A stretch of DNA of 64,000 nucleotides from Actinomucor elegans (lineage: Eukaryota > Mucoromycota > Mucoromycetes > Mucorales > Mucoraceae): NCBI GenBank assembly GCA_026027325.1, contig JAMSLZ010000008.1, forward strand, positions 992,001 through 1,056,000. The letters run 5' to 3'. The notes beneath the pieces were generated by a model. That model saw nothing but the letters and a program-made list of their open reading frames with translations, had not been told where the DNA came from and searched no databases. Shown here piece after piece: positions 47,309-59,793 of the stretch (position 1 is its first letter; each line of letters starts with the position of its first letter). The position numbers and the translations under genes were made by a program.

Positions 47309-48110
47309 TTGGTGCCAATATTCAATATTTCCCAGAAACCCGCTGTCAAGAATTTGTCGACCAAAGTTGGTATTGTTTAATTGTTCCAGGTCTACTGTCC
47401 AATATCCACCTTTGCTTCCTTTACCTTTAACGGCGGTTTCTTGAGAGAGGCGTGGCAGTTTACGAAAGCATCTATTTAGAGATAGATTATGGCGTATGGT
47501 ATTCTATCACAATAAAGGGATGTTCAATTAATATTTGAGGATTTTGACCCATAAGGATAAGACTCCTTTCGCCCGAGCTTTTTCCAATTATAGGTATGCC
47601 TACCTGCCAACCGGTTTCATTTGCCTCGTACAAGTGAGGATATCTAGTTTGTACCCATTCGTAGATCTCTCTCAGTGTTAATCGTTGGTCCTTGGAAGTG
47701 AGAATAGCCTGAGCAATCAATGAAGCATATGAATGAGGAGGTCTTCTTCTCTTTCGAATGGGTCGCTTTTGTAAATCAAGTTGTTGTAGCTGTTCTTGCT
47801 GCTGTTGTATTGGCTGCTGTGGAGCGCCTGTATAGTAAGCGGGAGTTGCGTACACATGCTGAGGAGAGAAACTGTAATGATTGGCCTGCGTTTGTTGCTG
47901 TTGAGCGGCGTTTTCGAGATAGGATCGATTGCGCAATAAACTCTCATAGGCTTGTGCAGATTGGGAATAGTCTGTCGTCTGAAAAAAACCCGCTGCTAAC
48001 TTGTCTTGATGTTCTACTTTCCATAAGGATTTACTGCTGTCTTGTTCTTCGAGTTCTTCGATCTGACCGTCTCTTATGTATCTCATACCAGGTAAATGAA
48101 TAATGGACAT
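46868..48110 (-). CDS. Forkhead transcription factor
   Basis: Two exons from ATG 48110 (MSIIHLPGMRYIRDG). The forkhead DNA-binding domain starts RRPPHSYASLIAQAIL and continues LTLREIYEWVQTRYPHLYEA..GWQ. Across the intron it reads NTIRHNLSLNRCFRKLPR, the recognition helix, with the wing GSKGGYWTVDL. Upstream and downstream are Gln-rich segments, including poly-Q around residue 245. The Ser-rich C-terminus may be regulatory. It resembles fungal Fkh/Sep1-type factors; the regulated process cannot be set from sequence alone. Divergent from the bZIP gene across 480 bp. Confidence 0.92.
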
Positions 48111-48590
48111 AGTGGGTATCTAAAAGATCAATTCAAAAACTGGAAAAAAGTTTGTAGTGTAAGCCCTTTTTATAGTTCTTGGGCAAGTTATATTCGAAAC
48201 GGAAAAATATCATTTCAATACATCATGTCGGGTTAATATGTCTTCTATTCCACTGTGCAGGAAATTTATTACATGTAGCCAATTACACTTTTATTTGGCA
48301 GATCCCCTTTATATCATCGATCTAGCTAATACCCTCCGAATAAAGACTAGTATCGTATTATCATGAGATATTCTGACATAGTGTCCAACGGATTTTTTGG
48401 TGCTGCATAAACAACAATTGAAAGTGCGATGACCTAAAAAAACAGATATAAAAATCCCTGTTTTTCGTCTTGGGGGATTTGGCATTTCTACCTTATCCAT
48501 TTTTACATGTTCAAAGGTAAGAACTGCCTTTCGCTTTTAAAATCCAACCGAGAACTAATGTTTATTCTCGGGTTATTTTTTGTGTGCTAA
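48111..48590. promoter_or_regulatory. Shared divergent promoter of forkhead and bZIP genes
   Basis: 480 bp separates the two start codons. AT-rich, with no ORF of note apart from short antisense frames. This arrangement would allow co-regulation; no specific factor site is compelling. Confidence 0.4.
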
Positions 48591-49300
48591 ATGACAGACA
48601 CTAGTAACTATCAAGCTTCTACAGCTACCTTAACACCTACAAGATTATTATTACGAAACAATACAATGAATGCAGATTGGACCTATCAACCTTCTATAAA
48701 CGAATTCAACTCCTATATCAATGAAGTAAATCCGTTTGATCAGAATTTACTCGAACAAAAATTTACACAACAATACACAGTTATGCCTCCAAGTCCTCAA
48801 GGATACACCCATTTAGTCGAATCGTGTGTTAATGCACCACCTACGCCTCCTCCTGCAACAAACCAACCTAAAAAACAGCGCAAGAAGCTATTGGAAAAGA
48901 ACCGAGAAGCGGCTTACCGTTGCAGACAAAAGAAAAAAAAGTGGGTGCACGATCTTGAAGAGAGATCCGAGAGTGCTGGGAACAAAAATAAAGAATTCCA
49001 AGAGCAAGTGTCACAGCTCCGAGAAGAAAGCATATATTTGCGTAACCTTCTCTTGACTCATGGCAACTGTGATTGTGATGTGGTGGTAAGTAACCCTAAA
49101 GCTTATACTATTACTCGGAGAACTAAATAGAACAATAGCAAGCATATCTGCGCCGAACTTCAGAACAATTATCTAATAGCTTGCCTACTTTGGTTGGCTC
49201 CGCTTCGTCTATCTCAGGCTCGGAATCCTCTGTTTGTTCAACTACAAAGTTTTATGAAACTACTGGTGCAATAGATGGATCTACTGCCATGTTCAATTAA
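48591..49300 (+). CDS. bZIP transcription factor (ATF/CREB-like)
   Basis: Exon 1 from ATG 48591 reads a Ser/Asn/Thr-rich N-terminus, then PPTPPPATNQPKKQRKK and the basic region KNREAAYRCRQKKKKW, which matches the ATF/CREB NxxAAxxCR consensus. The leucine zipper is short, with VSQLREESIYLRNLLLTHGN. Exon 2 (from about 49137) continues QAYLRRTSEQ and ends in a Ser-rich tail, SSISGSESSVCS. The zipper is weaker than usual (charged residues at several d positions), so dimer partners may be restricted. ATF/CREB bZIPs in fungi often act in stress or sexual development. Confidence 0.9.
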
Positions 49301-49733
49301 CTCATCATTCTCTCTTTTCTTTTTTCTTTTTTCTTTTTATTTTTTTTTTTTTACCTATTGTATTTATTTATCCATAATCCGTACTATCATTATTTAGTTT
49401 AAAAGGGCTTCTTTTGCACAATTCCCATTCCCTTTTCTTACATTTTGTTCATACTATTCTATTCTAAAAAAAATATCATGCCTCCATATTTACTTTTGTA
49501 TATTCATTTATGCTCTATTGGATAACTGTTTAATACGTATATCCCATTAATCCATTCCTTAATAAATCATTAATAACTAAAATACTTGTAAGAGTCTGTG
49601 GGTTAAAGTCCGTGGGCAACCGAAATAAATAATACACGATCAGCTGACGATCGCGTACGGCTTTATAATCAGCGAGTTTATTCTCGCGTTTAATCTTTCT
49701 TTTTTTTTCTTTTTTTGAAAACATCTATATATA
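49301..49733. other. Terminator/promoter spacer with T-rich run
   Basis: Poly-T/CT tract at about 49311-49352 after the bZIP stop. A second T-rich tract directly precedes the next ATG. No gene. Confidence 0.5.
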
Positions 49734-51127
49734 ATGACGCGATCTAGAATGCAGGTAGTCTACTCTGATGATGGGTTGCTACATAATCCAGCCATGGAAA
49801 TGACAGGCGGTGAGTGGAAACCATTTGTAGGTATGTATCTTTTTTACGAACATTAACAAAAACTGTACCTAACACATGTTCCTGTAAAAAAGAATCACCT
49901 AAAAGGTTGGTTTCAATCAAAAAGTTCATGGATACAAATACCGAGTTTGAAGTGATTGCACCCAACGATTATTCGTTGGGTCCCATTTTGGATGTTCACC
50001 ATGATGACTATATTCGATTTCTTGAGCATATCTATCAAGAATGGGTTGATGCTGGACTTCCAAAAGATGCCTGCATAGGCGATACGTTTGCTCAACCTTC
50101 TTTTGTCGGTAAAATTGATCCATCCATTGTCAAAAAGAATGCCAACAAGAGCTGTGGTGGTAAAATGGGTTATTATGTTGGAGATATGTCTATTAGCTTT
50201 GTGAAAGGTATAGTTTGTGTCACTTGAAGAAGTTCCCCAATCATAAATACAATGCAATATAGATACATGGCGTGCTACATATTCTTCGGCTCAAGTTGTT
50301 CTCTCTGCTGCACATCGACTAATAGAATCTGTTGCCTTGTCAGATAAAACCACCAACAAGCACAATAAAGCCATTTACGCATTGTGTAGACCTCCTGGGC
50401 ACCATTCATCGCACCAGATGGCAGCAGGCTACTGTTTTATTAATAATGCGTCTGTAGCTGCACGCTTCTTACAGAACTATACTCTAAACGACATGAATAA
50501 AGCCAAGAAACCGTATGGATTTGATTTAGAAGCAATCCGTAATAGACAATTCAGTATTGGTACCGCTACAGAGAAAAAAAAGATCCTCATTGTCGACATT
50601 GATTATCACCAGTAAGTGATGATTGACTATTTCTGTGCATAAATAAGCTAAGATCAATGTGTGGATATAGTGGCAATGGTACTCAAGATATATTTTATGA
50701 CGATCCATCTGTATTCTACATCTCCTTGCATGGCAGTCCTGATTATCCCCACTTTACCGGCTCGGCGGATGAAAAGGGTCGTGGTGCGGGTTTAGGCTAT
50801 AATATCAATGTTCCTCTTGATCCCAAAACCACAACAGATGCAATTTACCTTGAAAATCTTGATCGTGTTCTCAATGGCCGACCTGTGGTGGACTTTGGCG
50901 CAGATATAATCATTGTCTCTTTGGGTTTGGACACTTGGTTTGAAGATCCTATTGCTGGAATGAAAGGGCTTCAGGATATGGACACTTACAGTAAGATGGG
51001 TTCGATGATAAAAACCTCAAATGGTACTAAGCAACGCCCTGTCTTGTTTGTGCAAGAAGGCGGCTATACTATAGAGAAACTTGGTGATTTAGTCGGAAGA
51101 GTTTTGAAAGGTTATTTAGAACAATAA
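49734..51127 (+). CDS. Histone-deacetylase-fold enzyme, acetylpolyamine amidohydrolase-like
   Basis: A zinc deacetylase of the arginase/HDAC superfamily. From ATG 49734 the start reads RMQVVYSDDGLLHNPA and TGGEWKPF, as in bacterial acetylpolyamine amidohydrolases. The catalytic region is LCRPPGHHSS, then GYCFINNASVAARF, then VDIDYHHGNGTQDIFY (zinc ligands D and H; split by an intron at the HH). SLGLDTWFEDP gives the third ligand and EGGY the transition-state Tyr. Five or so exons show it is a resident fungal gene even if the family is best known from bacteria. Substrate may be acetylated polyamines or lysine; not decidable here. Confidence 0.87.
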
Positions 51128-52935
51128 ATACATATATAAAGTATTTAATTCTTGATTTAGTCACACTTTCAATAAAGATTATATAAAAACAAGTAACTGT
51201 ACAAGTTGTATTTAATATAATAATAAAAGTGCTATATCTCAATCGAGTTTTAGTTAGATTATAGTAACTAGTTCTGAACAAGGATTACTAATATGAAGTG
51301 ATCTCGGACAAAAATCAAAGTGAGGCTACTGAAAGCAATATATTAACTAAACAGGTAAAGGCATTCACTCTGTCCAAATAATAGAAAACAAAAAATACAA
51401 ATAGGATAATAAGATAATAGTAAACTTAGTATAAAATGTAGATAGTTACTTTCTCTTTCAAAATGGTATGGATAATGGGACATATGTCGCCCCAGAAGGT
51501 ATAAAAAAAAAGACTGCTTTGTAAGAGCTCTTGAGCGTTTTTCTGATTTAATACATGCGAGAAAACAAATTTGTTTAATACATTCTTCAAACATCCAGTT
51601 TGCAGCCCTGTTTGCGATTGATACAGATGAAATTACATGATTGCTTGGGTTTGATCTAGTATATATTATGACAAACAGAAAGCAACTTTGGGGCCCAAAT
51701 AAAGTTTTTCTTGATGTCCTTTGAATAAATACAAATACTCAGATTCATGAGATGTTGACGAATCGTGCACTAAATTAAACTGCGCATTGAATGATGTAAA
51801 AAAATGTGTGTTTTTGTAAATTCATAATTTTTTCCTATTTTGTAAACAGACCCATAAATACATTTGAGTTTTTAAACGTACGTAAATTCCCAATCCAATA
51901 GCACCATTCAATTTACTGCTGTAGATTTTAGGCTTTTAGCACTAAACTAAAATAAAATATAGCCATTTTATTAGCCTCTTTACCAAGTTTTATTTCGATA
52001 TTTCAGTTATAGTCATCTAGTCTACTCTATTCAAGCATCGTATTACGAATATTTTAGAATTTTTGGCGCATATCATGTTATGAATTTGCATAATAAGTAG
52101 AGCAAGAGCTAACAAGTTTTCATAATAAACCATCTTGTTTTTTTTTGCGGCTGACAAATCATAGCTAGTGACTGTAAAATGTGCTTACATAATAGTCTCA
52201 ATTTAATGCATATCCTCTAAGTTTCTGCAAGCTATATCTGCAGCATAAAATTTATATTGATGAAGCAGGTCCAGGGAGCGTTATTTTTCATGCTCCACAA
52301 AAAAAAATTGGGCCTAGGAATGCTACCCTTGGAGTTTTCATTTCTACAATCCTCGATGAATCCGCATCTAATAATAACTAGTATATATTCAATGGAGGTC
52401 CGCGTCCACCAGGGCCATTATCCAACTGAGATAGTATGGTTATACTACGTATTGTTGATTGTTTATTAACATGGATAATCTATTGATCGTATTTTTATAG
52501 AATATAAATTGTATCAGATGCTGTAGTTCATTTTTGAATGCGCACTGCATATCTGATGCGACATTGAACCGAGATTGACCGAGAGATCTATATATCTATT
52601 TACTTGAAATGTATGCATTTTAAAAATGATCCAAGTGCGTGTTTTTATATGATAAATTAGGAATTTAGCTCCAGTCTCACATCTAATTAGTGCCCTACGT
52701 TTCTACCTTCTAGAGCTTGAATTCGACGCGAATGCATCTGTTTCATTAAACTCCTCGAGCATACTTGTTACTATAAGCGTTTAATTAGCAAAATGGTTAT
52801 TTGTTCTCGATTGAATGGTATGTATGGAGAGGCAGTGCTTTGCACAGGAAAAGATTCGATCAATCAATCAAAATATAACTATATCAGAATGGTCAAATTC
52901 AATCCTCATACTTTAATGTTGTGTAAGTTCAACAG
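51128..52935. other. Intergenic 1.8 kb, convergent, no gene
   Basis: Between the deacetylase-fold gene (+) and the MATE transporter (-). A degenerate repeat member is at 52551-52575 (minus). Remaining frames are short and motif-free. Confidence 0.5.
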
Positions 52936-54835
52936 TTACACTTCTTGTTTATTAATTCGTTTCGCTGCATAAAAACATTCTTTTTCCCAGTCAACAAAGA
53001 AGACAATGACAATACCTTCACCAATGGACTTTAGAACGCCAGATAAAACAACCCCAGACCAAACACCCACTAGACCCCAATTATAATGAGACATCATGTA
53101 GAGACCAAAAGGTAAACCGATCATGTAGTAAGATACAATATTGAATGTTGCCACAATATGCTGTTTACCGAAAGCATTTAATGTACCAGACAGCACAATG
53201 CCAAAGCCCTTTTATATTAATAAAATCATAAGCATAGTTGATCTGCTGCAAAAAAAAAAAAAAGAGTAACTTACCAATGCAAAATGGCTGAGACTGCCGA
53301 CGCCCATGAGCTCTTCTATTGCGACTATGACTTGATCATCTGTACTAAAGGTGGTTGCAATGGCAACTCGATACGTGTACATTAATACGGAATTTACCGA
53401 TACAAAAATTAGGCCTAGAGTGGTAGCAAGCACGACAGATAGTTTTGTCTTTTTGGGCTGATTTGCACCCAAATGATGCCCTAATCGTACAACCAAAGCG
53501 GTTGTAATGGCACTTGTATAGATACATAGATAAATACAGGCTGTATGTGTACATCAAGAGGTACATATATGTGTATATTTACCTGGGAATCATTAATAAC
53601 CATGTATTGCAGATAAGTACTACTGATTGAGCGGCAAGACTTGTTTGGCCCAGCACGCCCGTCATAATAGCGCATACCTCAAAAGCCCAGTCAGTGGAGA
53701 TGCTCAGCATGCCCGGAATACCTTGATTAGGTGGTAAACAATAATTCAAAATTAAGATTATGCTTTTTTCCCTTACCAAGCTTTAAAAAGGCTGCCCAAT
53801 GGTTGAGCGCCTGCATGGTGAGTCCAGGCCAATACTTTTTAGCATCTGTACAATTCAAAATAAACAAGATGTAGACAGAAAATAAGACTAATGCCATGAA
53901 AACGGTATGATAAGCAGCACCAATGTATCCTAAACCCAGGTAAATGAGAAAAAAGTAATTGGAGACGATGTTGATGGGGAACAGGAAGAGGATCAAGTAC
54001 ATGGTTACTTTCATTTCACCTATGAACAAGCATTAGATTCTATCTCTTTGTTTGTTATGATTATAATTACCAAGGCCTTGTAAGAACTTTCTTAATGCAA
54101 CTGATGTAAAGCTAAGAAAAATATTGGGTATAACAATGAGAATAAACTCTTGCGCCATTCTGGCGAGTTCTGGCGTTTGGTTCATGTATAACAGAATGGG
54201 TTCAGCAAATGACCTGTATAGTAAAATAGGTTAAAGGGGATAGCATGGCTCTAGAAGATAGTAGACTTACCACAAGATGGCTACGAATACGCCAAAAATA
54301 TACATGATAATTAATCCACGTTGTAATATAATGCCTACAGTCTGAGGATTGCTAGCGCCAGTAAATGCTTGAGCAACCAATGTATCAATAGCTAGTATGC
54401 CATTAGTTATCCATTGATGAATAGTATAGTTAACGTACCAGTGAGAATGCCTTGTCCAATTGACAGACCAGTGATTGTAGTGAATAACCCTCCAAGGCTC
54501 ACTACGGCCATTGCTTGAGAGCCAAGTTTTCCTAGAAACCATACATCAATGACTCGCATACCTATGGCTACCAAGAAGGTGATAACGAGAGGGATTGCAA
54601 ACTTGAATAGAGCCAGTAATTCTTGATATATTTGATCATCTACCCAGAAGTTTTGGTTAGATGTATTTGGGTAGATAAAGCAAGTTTCATTGATGATAGG
54701 AGTAGGCGTAATGGATCCAAGGTTTCTGCGCTTAGTTTCTTTTGATTCAGATAATAAAGCAGTAGACTCTTCATCTATCGGGACTCGGGAGTAGAATAGA
54801 CGCGGGAAGTTTATTAGGGTTGGTAAGCGCAACAT
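52936..54835 (-). CDS. MATE family multidrug/toxin efflux transporter
   Basis: An integral membrane cation-coupled exporter. ATG 54835 opens a cytosolic N-terminus with an acidic dileucine-like ESTALLSE. About twelve transmembrane segments follow over eight or so exons. Family marks: LALFKFAIPLVITFLVAIGM and IDVWFLGKLGSQAMAVVSLG in helices 1-2; AIDTLVAQAFTGAS; GLGEMKVTMY; AAYHTVFMAL; LGIPGMLSISTDWAFEV; LVVRLGHHLGANQP; and the C-terminal GTLNAFGKQHIVATFN. No truncation seen. Likely a vacuolar or plasma-membrane organic cation exporter. Confidence 0.93.
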
Positions 54836-55124
54836 AAGGAAGGAAAAAAGACAGTTCCAAGATACTTGGTTACTCGGCGATTTTTATATACTGTCATAAA
54901 AGCTTTTGCCTGTCTACATCCTGTTATTCTATGTGTATTTTGAATAACAAACAACTTGACGCGTAGAAGATGACGCGTGTATTTTAATACTGATAAATCA
55001 GCCTGTCAACCCAGCCCAACGACGCGTCTAGCGTGACACAAAAGAAAATATTTTTTCGTATCACTGTATTCAACAGGAGAGAAAGCCTCTTTTTTTTCCT
55101 TTTTCTCTTCTATATACTCTTTCA
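54836..55124. promoter_or_regulatory. MATE/MYST divergent promoter with three ACGCGT boxes
   Basis: ACGCGT at 54959-54964, 54973-54978 and 55022-55027, within 70 bp and 98-166 bp upstream of the MYST start. This density suggests an MBF-type G1/S element. Function inferred. Confidence 0.45.
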
Positions 55125-57252
55125 ATGTCCAAAGCTAAGAACAGTCGTCGTCGAAGAGAAGTCGACGTAAGCTACATTAAGCAATGATTAGCATATAACT
55201 CATATATTACCAGTATACATTAGGAATGTGCTTTGTATGTAATGGAGTTCAAGACTTTGATCTCGAAGGTAGAAAGCAAACACTGCTCAAGTGTTTTGAT
55301 TGTCATCGTAACGGTCGGTAGGACTAGATAATAAGATTAATTGTGTTTGAATATAGTGTAAAACAAAAACTAACCCCATCATTAGTGCATGCTTTGTGCT
55401 ATCAATTGGATAAAACCACTATTGATATCGTGCAAACTTATGATTGGCAGTGTAATGACTGTAAGAGTTGCCTGCTTTGTCACTCAAAGAATGACGAGGT
55501 ATGACAATCTAATTATTTTATAATCGAATACTGACCTTTTCTTTTAATAATAATAATTAAAAAAAAAAAGGACAAGATAGTGATTTGCAACCATTGTGAT
55601 AGAGGATATCATACATTCTGCAGTGATCCACCTTTAAAGTATATACCCGAAGGTAAAACTCATATGAAACCAAATAGTCTTGTTGGGGTTTGATTTATAA
55701 TTTTTTTTTCTTTTAGACGATTGGTACTGTAATCAGTGTTCAAGTATGCCTTCACCAAACTCTTTACCTTCTCCAGTACAATTTAATCAACCTCTCACCC
55801 CACTATCTGATAACAACAAGCATAAAACCTATCGTTTAAGGCAATCTCCAGCACATTCTATCAAGTTTATCGAAAGCAAGGCACCAATGACACTCGAGAT
55901 AAGGCGAAAACCAACAAAAAGAAAAAACCCTTCTTCCTCACCACAAGGCGACGAAAATAACAACCAACCCAGCGAGCCGTTAAAGCTTCGCTTGACTGTG
56001 GCTGAACCTGCTAAAAAGAAGAAGAAAAGCAGATCAAAGGCTTCAATAGCTGCTTTGGAAGAGGAAGAGGAATTTTTTAAAACGTTTGGTAACAAACTGA
56101 CAAAAGCAGAAGCGGACACAAAGCGGGGTACACCCATGGAGTCGGATATCATTCAATTTGAGAAAGCGAAAGCCAAAGTGGAGGCAAGTGTGGGAGTATT
56201 TAAGTAATTTTGAAAGTGTTAACATGTTTTAATAGAAGCATCATGCGCAACCAGTGCCAGACCAAAAATGGGAACCTATATTAGAAGTACCCAAGATTTG
56301 TAAAATCTCTTTCAATAACTATCTCATCGATACATGGTATGTAGCCCCATATCCAGAAGAATACAGCCAAAATTCGACATTGTATATTTGCGAGTATTGT
56401 ATGAAATACATGAAGAGCAGCTTCATAGCAGGCCGTCACCAATCGAAATGCAAAGTAAAATATCCACCTGGAGACGAGATATATCGAGATGGAAAGATAT
56501 CAATATTCGAAGTGGATGGTCGTAAGAATAAGATCTACTGTCAAAATTTGTGTTTAATGGCCAAAATGTTCTTGGATCATAAAACTCTTTATTATGATGT
56601 TGAGCCATTCTTGTTCTATATCATGACTGAAGCAGACGATCAAGGCTGTCATTTTGTTGGTTATTTTTCTAAAGAAAAACGATCTGCCATGAATTATAAC
56701 GTATCTTGTATCTTGACGATGCCAATCTTTCAGCGCAAAGGTTATGGTCAATTTCTGATTGATTTCAGCTATCTATTATCGAAAAAAGAGAGCAAAACAG
56801 GCTCACCGGAGAGACCTTTGTCAGATCTAGGTTTACTCAGTTATCGCAGCTATTGGAAAAATGTCTTGTTTCGTGAATTGGAAAAACTGGATGATGAAAT
56901 CAGTATAGAAGGTACTTGTTTTTTTATTATTAATATGCTTTTCTTTACTCATCGTATTATAGATTTAAGTGATAGAACAAGCCTAACACCAGATGATATT
57001 ATCTCAACCTTGCAAAATAATGACATGATTCGACACGAGAAGGATACTGATAAATACTCTATTGTTATCAATGCAAAAACCATTCGAGCTCACCTAGACC
57101 ATATCGACAAGAAGAACTATGCACGCGTTGATCCTGAAAAACTTACTTGGACACCTTTTGTTCTTTCCCGAGATCGTCTAGCGGCTTTATTAGGGCAAAC
57201 AAAAGTAACCATTAAAGATGGTGACGAATCACCAGACGTTGAAGTCATTTAA
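55125..57252 (+). CDS. MYST histone acetyltransferase with tandem PHD fingers (KAT6/MOZ-like)
   Basis: Six or more exons from ATG 55125. The N-terminal half has a double PHD finger in the MOZ/DPF arrangement: [11 protein letters not shown] and [27 protein letters not shown], then [19 protein letters not shown] and DWYCNQC. A basic Ser/Lys linker follows. The MYST domain has the C2HC zinc finger ([10 protein letters not shown] and GRHQSKC), the catalytic Cys in [16 protein letters not shown], and the catalytic Glu in [10 protein letters not shown]. The C-terminus is short and acidic. Yeast Sas3 lacks PHD fingers, so this animal-like layout is notable. One donor near 55316 (GTCGGT) is weak. Confidence 0.92.
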
Positions 57253-59411
57253 ACATTAATAGCATTAATTTCTTCATAACATAGCATCATTTCTACTATA
57301 GTCCATCGCTTATTCCCCTAAAATCCCCTTTCTTTCTAATTAGTTATTTTCATTGTTTGTCCATAATAAAAACCCTTTAGCGTATATACATCGATAAAGA
57401 GGTCGAGTTCATTGTCCGATACAATTCTTGGAATTACAGCCATCAAACGAAATGTGATACAACTTCATATGTGCTTGTTAGATATTATATAGTTGGTTTT
57501 CGCCATATAATTTAATAATAAAGCTTATATATAATGTCAAGTCAATAAGTCAAATTGAAAGCTAATAAAGGCCACTTATAAAGCTACGAAAGAAAAACTT
57601 TATGCAAATACATCGAAATTCATGTATCATTTATATGGCTTCCTCAAGTTGACCCAGTATCTTTCAGAAAAGAAGTGCCTAATGTGAAATTCGCTGTATA
57701 TTCAGATAATGTGCCTCAAGGTCATGTATCATTTGTGTAAATAAAAGAGAAAAACAAGTACGTTTTGTTCTTTTCGCTTTCCAAACACGTTGCTGCAAAT
57801 CAAATCTGGAAACATATAGCAACTTGTGAATGCTTTGACCATAGTTGAAATAAGATCATAAACAAGGCGCTACTTGCATTAGGCATGTATACCATTTGAT
57901 ATATCTAACGCAATTGTTTCAGAACATGATTTTAAAATCTGAAAAGCTTTACAACGACGAACAAAGCAGTAAAGATGAGAATGCCATGGGAAAGAGTATT
58001 GAATGAATCGTTTAAAAAAAAGTTGAAAGATTATATTACAAATGTTGTCTGGATGAAGCCAATGAAGAAGGAGAGACATTAATTCTTGGGTCAATACGAC
58101 ACCGATTCCCACCTAATACGTCTTTACTCTCCAGAAACACTGTATTGAACTACTGATATAACATCAATTCTTTTGAAGATTTTCTTGCACAAAGACTAGT
58201 ACGCTTTCAAAAACAATGATATGCAGTTCGCTCAAGTACTTTATGGATAACAAGCATAGAATAAGTTCAGGCAAGGTAAAAACAGCCTGGGTTTAAACAC
58301 CCTTGCATCACTTCAGGTTATTTAGCCACCCTGGCCCTTCTCCATCAGTAATATTTTTTCATTTTCATTATTTTATAATTAAAAAAAAAAGGTAGCAACT
58401 TGAGAGAGTAGTCTCCATTCTGTTAACTATTCTTTTCATTTTCTTCAAAAGAAAAGCGAAAAGAAATAGTATCTGCAATGACTATAGCTATGACCAGTGA
58501 AAAGCAATATCTCCAGCGCCCCTGAGACTCAAAACTTGATCTGGACCAAGAGATGAAGATAGCACGCTACCAAAGGCAACGCAAATTCATACCCATTACA
58601 GGTACAGTACTTGAAAAGTACCACTATAGTCTGGAGACCTTCCCTAACGTATAAATCGTATTGAATGATGAAACATTCTAGTATGTGGAATTAATAAACG
58701 TCAAGTGCAGATCTTCTCTGTTGCTATGAAGAAAAAAAAAAGCGATATATATCGCAGTATTATTTATATACTAATCGAAAAAATTTTCTCATTCACTGTG
58801 ACTGCAGTTCGGTTTGTCACTTTGGCGGAAATCGAAATGAGCAAATCATAATAAGGATCTTGGTTTAAAACCTGAGTAAGGATATTTTTGTGATTGGTTT
58901 ATTTTGTACTTACCGCTATCTAACACAATTGAATTTTATTGGATAACGAGTATTGAACAGTGGTTGAGCATGATATCTATTTGCTACACAAAATGCTATA
59001 TTGATGGGCTGCAAGCCAAGATATACCTGTTATTTTCAGGCAAAACATAGAGAAGGACATGTTTTTTTCAACGAGTCAACTTCTGCCATTTCGATTTATA
59101 GTTATTCAACATCAGAGAAATCTATAGACAAGGAATTTAATAGTAGTTTATTTAGCTGCATCATATACCTTGTATATTATCCTGTAACAAAAGTATGCGC
59201 TAATTGATTTTACTTGAATGTCTAATTAGCTAAATTTTAACCACACAGATCAAGTAAGCAGCTGATATGGCTGCCAGGTCCAAGTGGTATAAAAAGGAAA
59301 ACGGGTAATAATGTTCATACAATGACATCACTGAAACAAAAAAAAAACTCGATATAAAACTGTATTACCATGAGTTGAACTGTGTTTTTTTCTCTCTTTA
59401 TCTCTTGCAAA
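57253..59411. other. Intergenic 2.2 kb, no gene recognised
   Basis: AT-rich region between two plus-strand genes. Frames at 57879-58112 (-) and 59001-59207 (+) have no motif. The end is the leader of the PLDc_N gene. Confidence 0.5.
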
Positions 59412-59698
59412 ATGATTGATAATATGCTCTCTTATTCTGGTGGACTTGTTGGTCTCATCATCCTTATTCTCGATTTGATTGTTATCTTTGAAGTGGTGAA
59501 TTCTAATCGCAATATCTCTGGCAAACTTGGTTGGTCTCTTTTGGTCTTCTTTTTCCCCGTTGTTGGATTGATTCTTTACTTGTAAGTGTACCAAAGGAGG
59601 CCATCAAACAGATTAACCTGTCTTTCTCATTCTCTTTTTTTTTTAGCCTTTTCAGCGGTCGTAACGAACATAATGCCAGATATGAGGCGATTGTATAA
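59412..59698 (+). CDS. PLDc_N-type small membrane protein (73 aa)
   Basis: Exons 59412-59581 and 59647-59698 join (GT-AG; 73 aa). It has two membrane helices, GLVGLIILILDLIVIFEVV and WSLLVFFFPVVGLILY. The short link contains SNRNISGKLGW and the end is LFSGRNEHN. This is the pattern of the PLDc_N (phospholipase D-nuclease N-terminal) domain, but no phospholipase domain follows. Such orphan copies are known in bacteria and some fungi; the function is unknown. Tail-to-tail with PPIL1, 95 bp apart. Confidence 0.75.
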
Positions 59699-59793
59699 AA
59701 AAACTAATAACTATAGCAGTAATAATGTAATATCCTTTTCCTCATATACGTATAAATATAAAACAAAAAATGTTTTGTTTCGATTCATGTGTT

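Noticed and set aside
58470..58560. Possible C/D snoRNA (ATGACCA ... CTGAG)
   Set aside because: C-box mismatch and no terminal stem; chance level.
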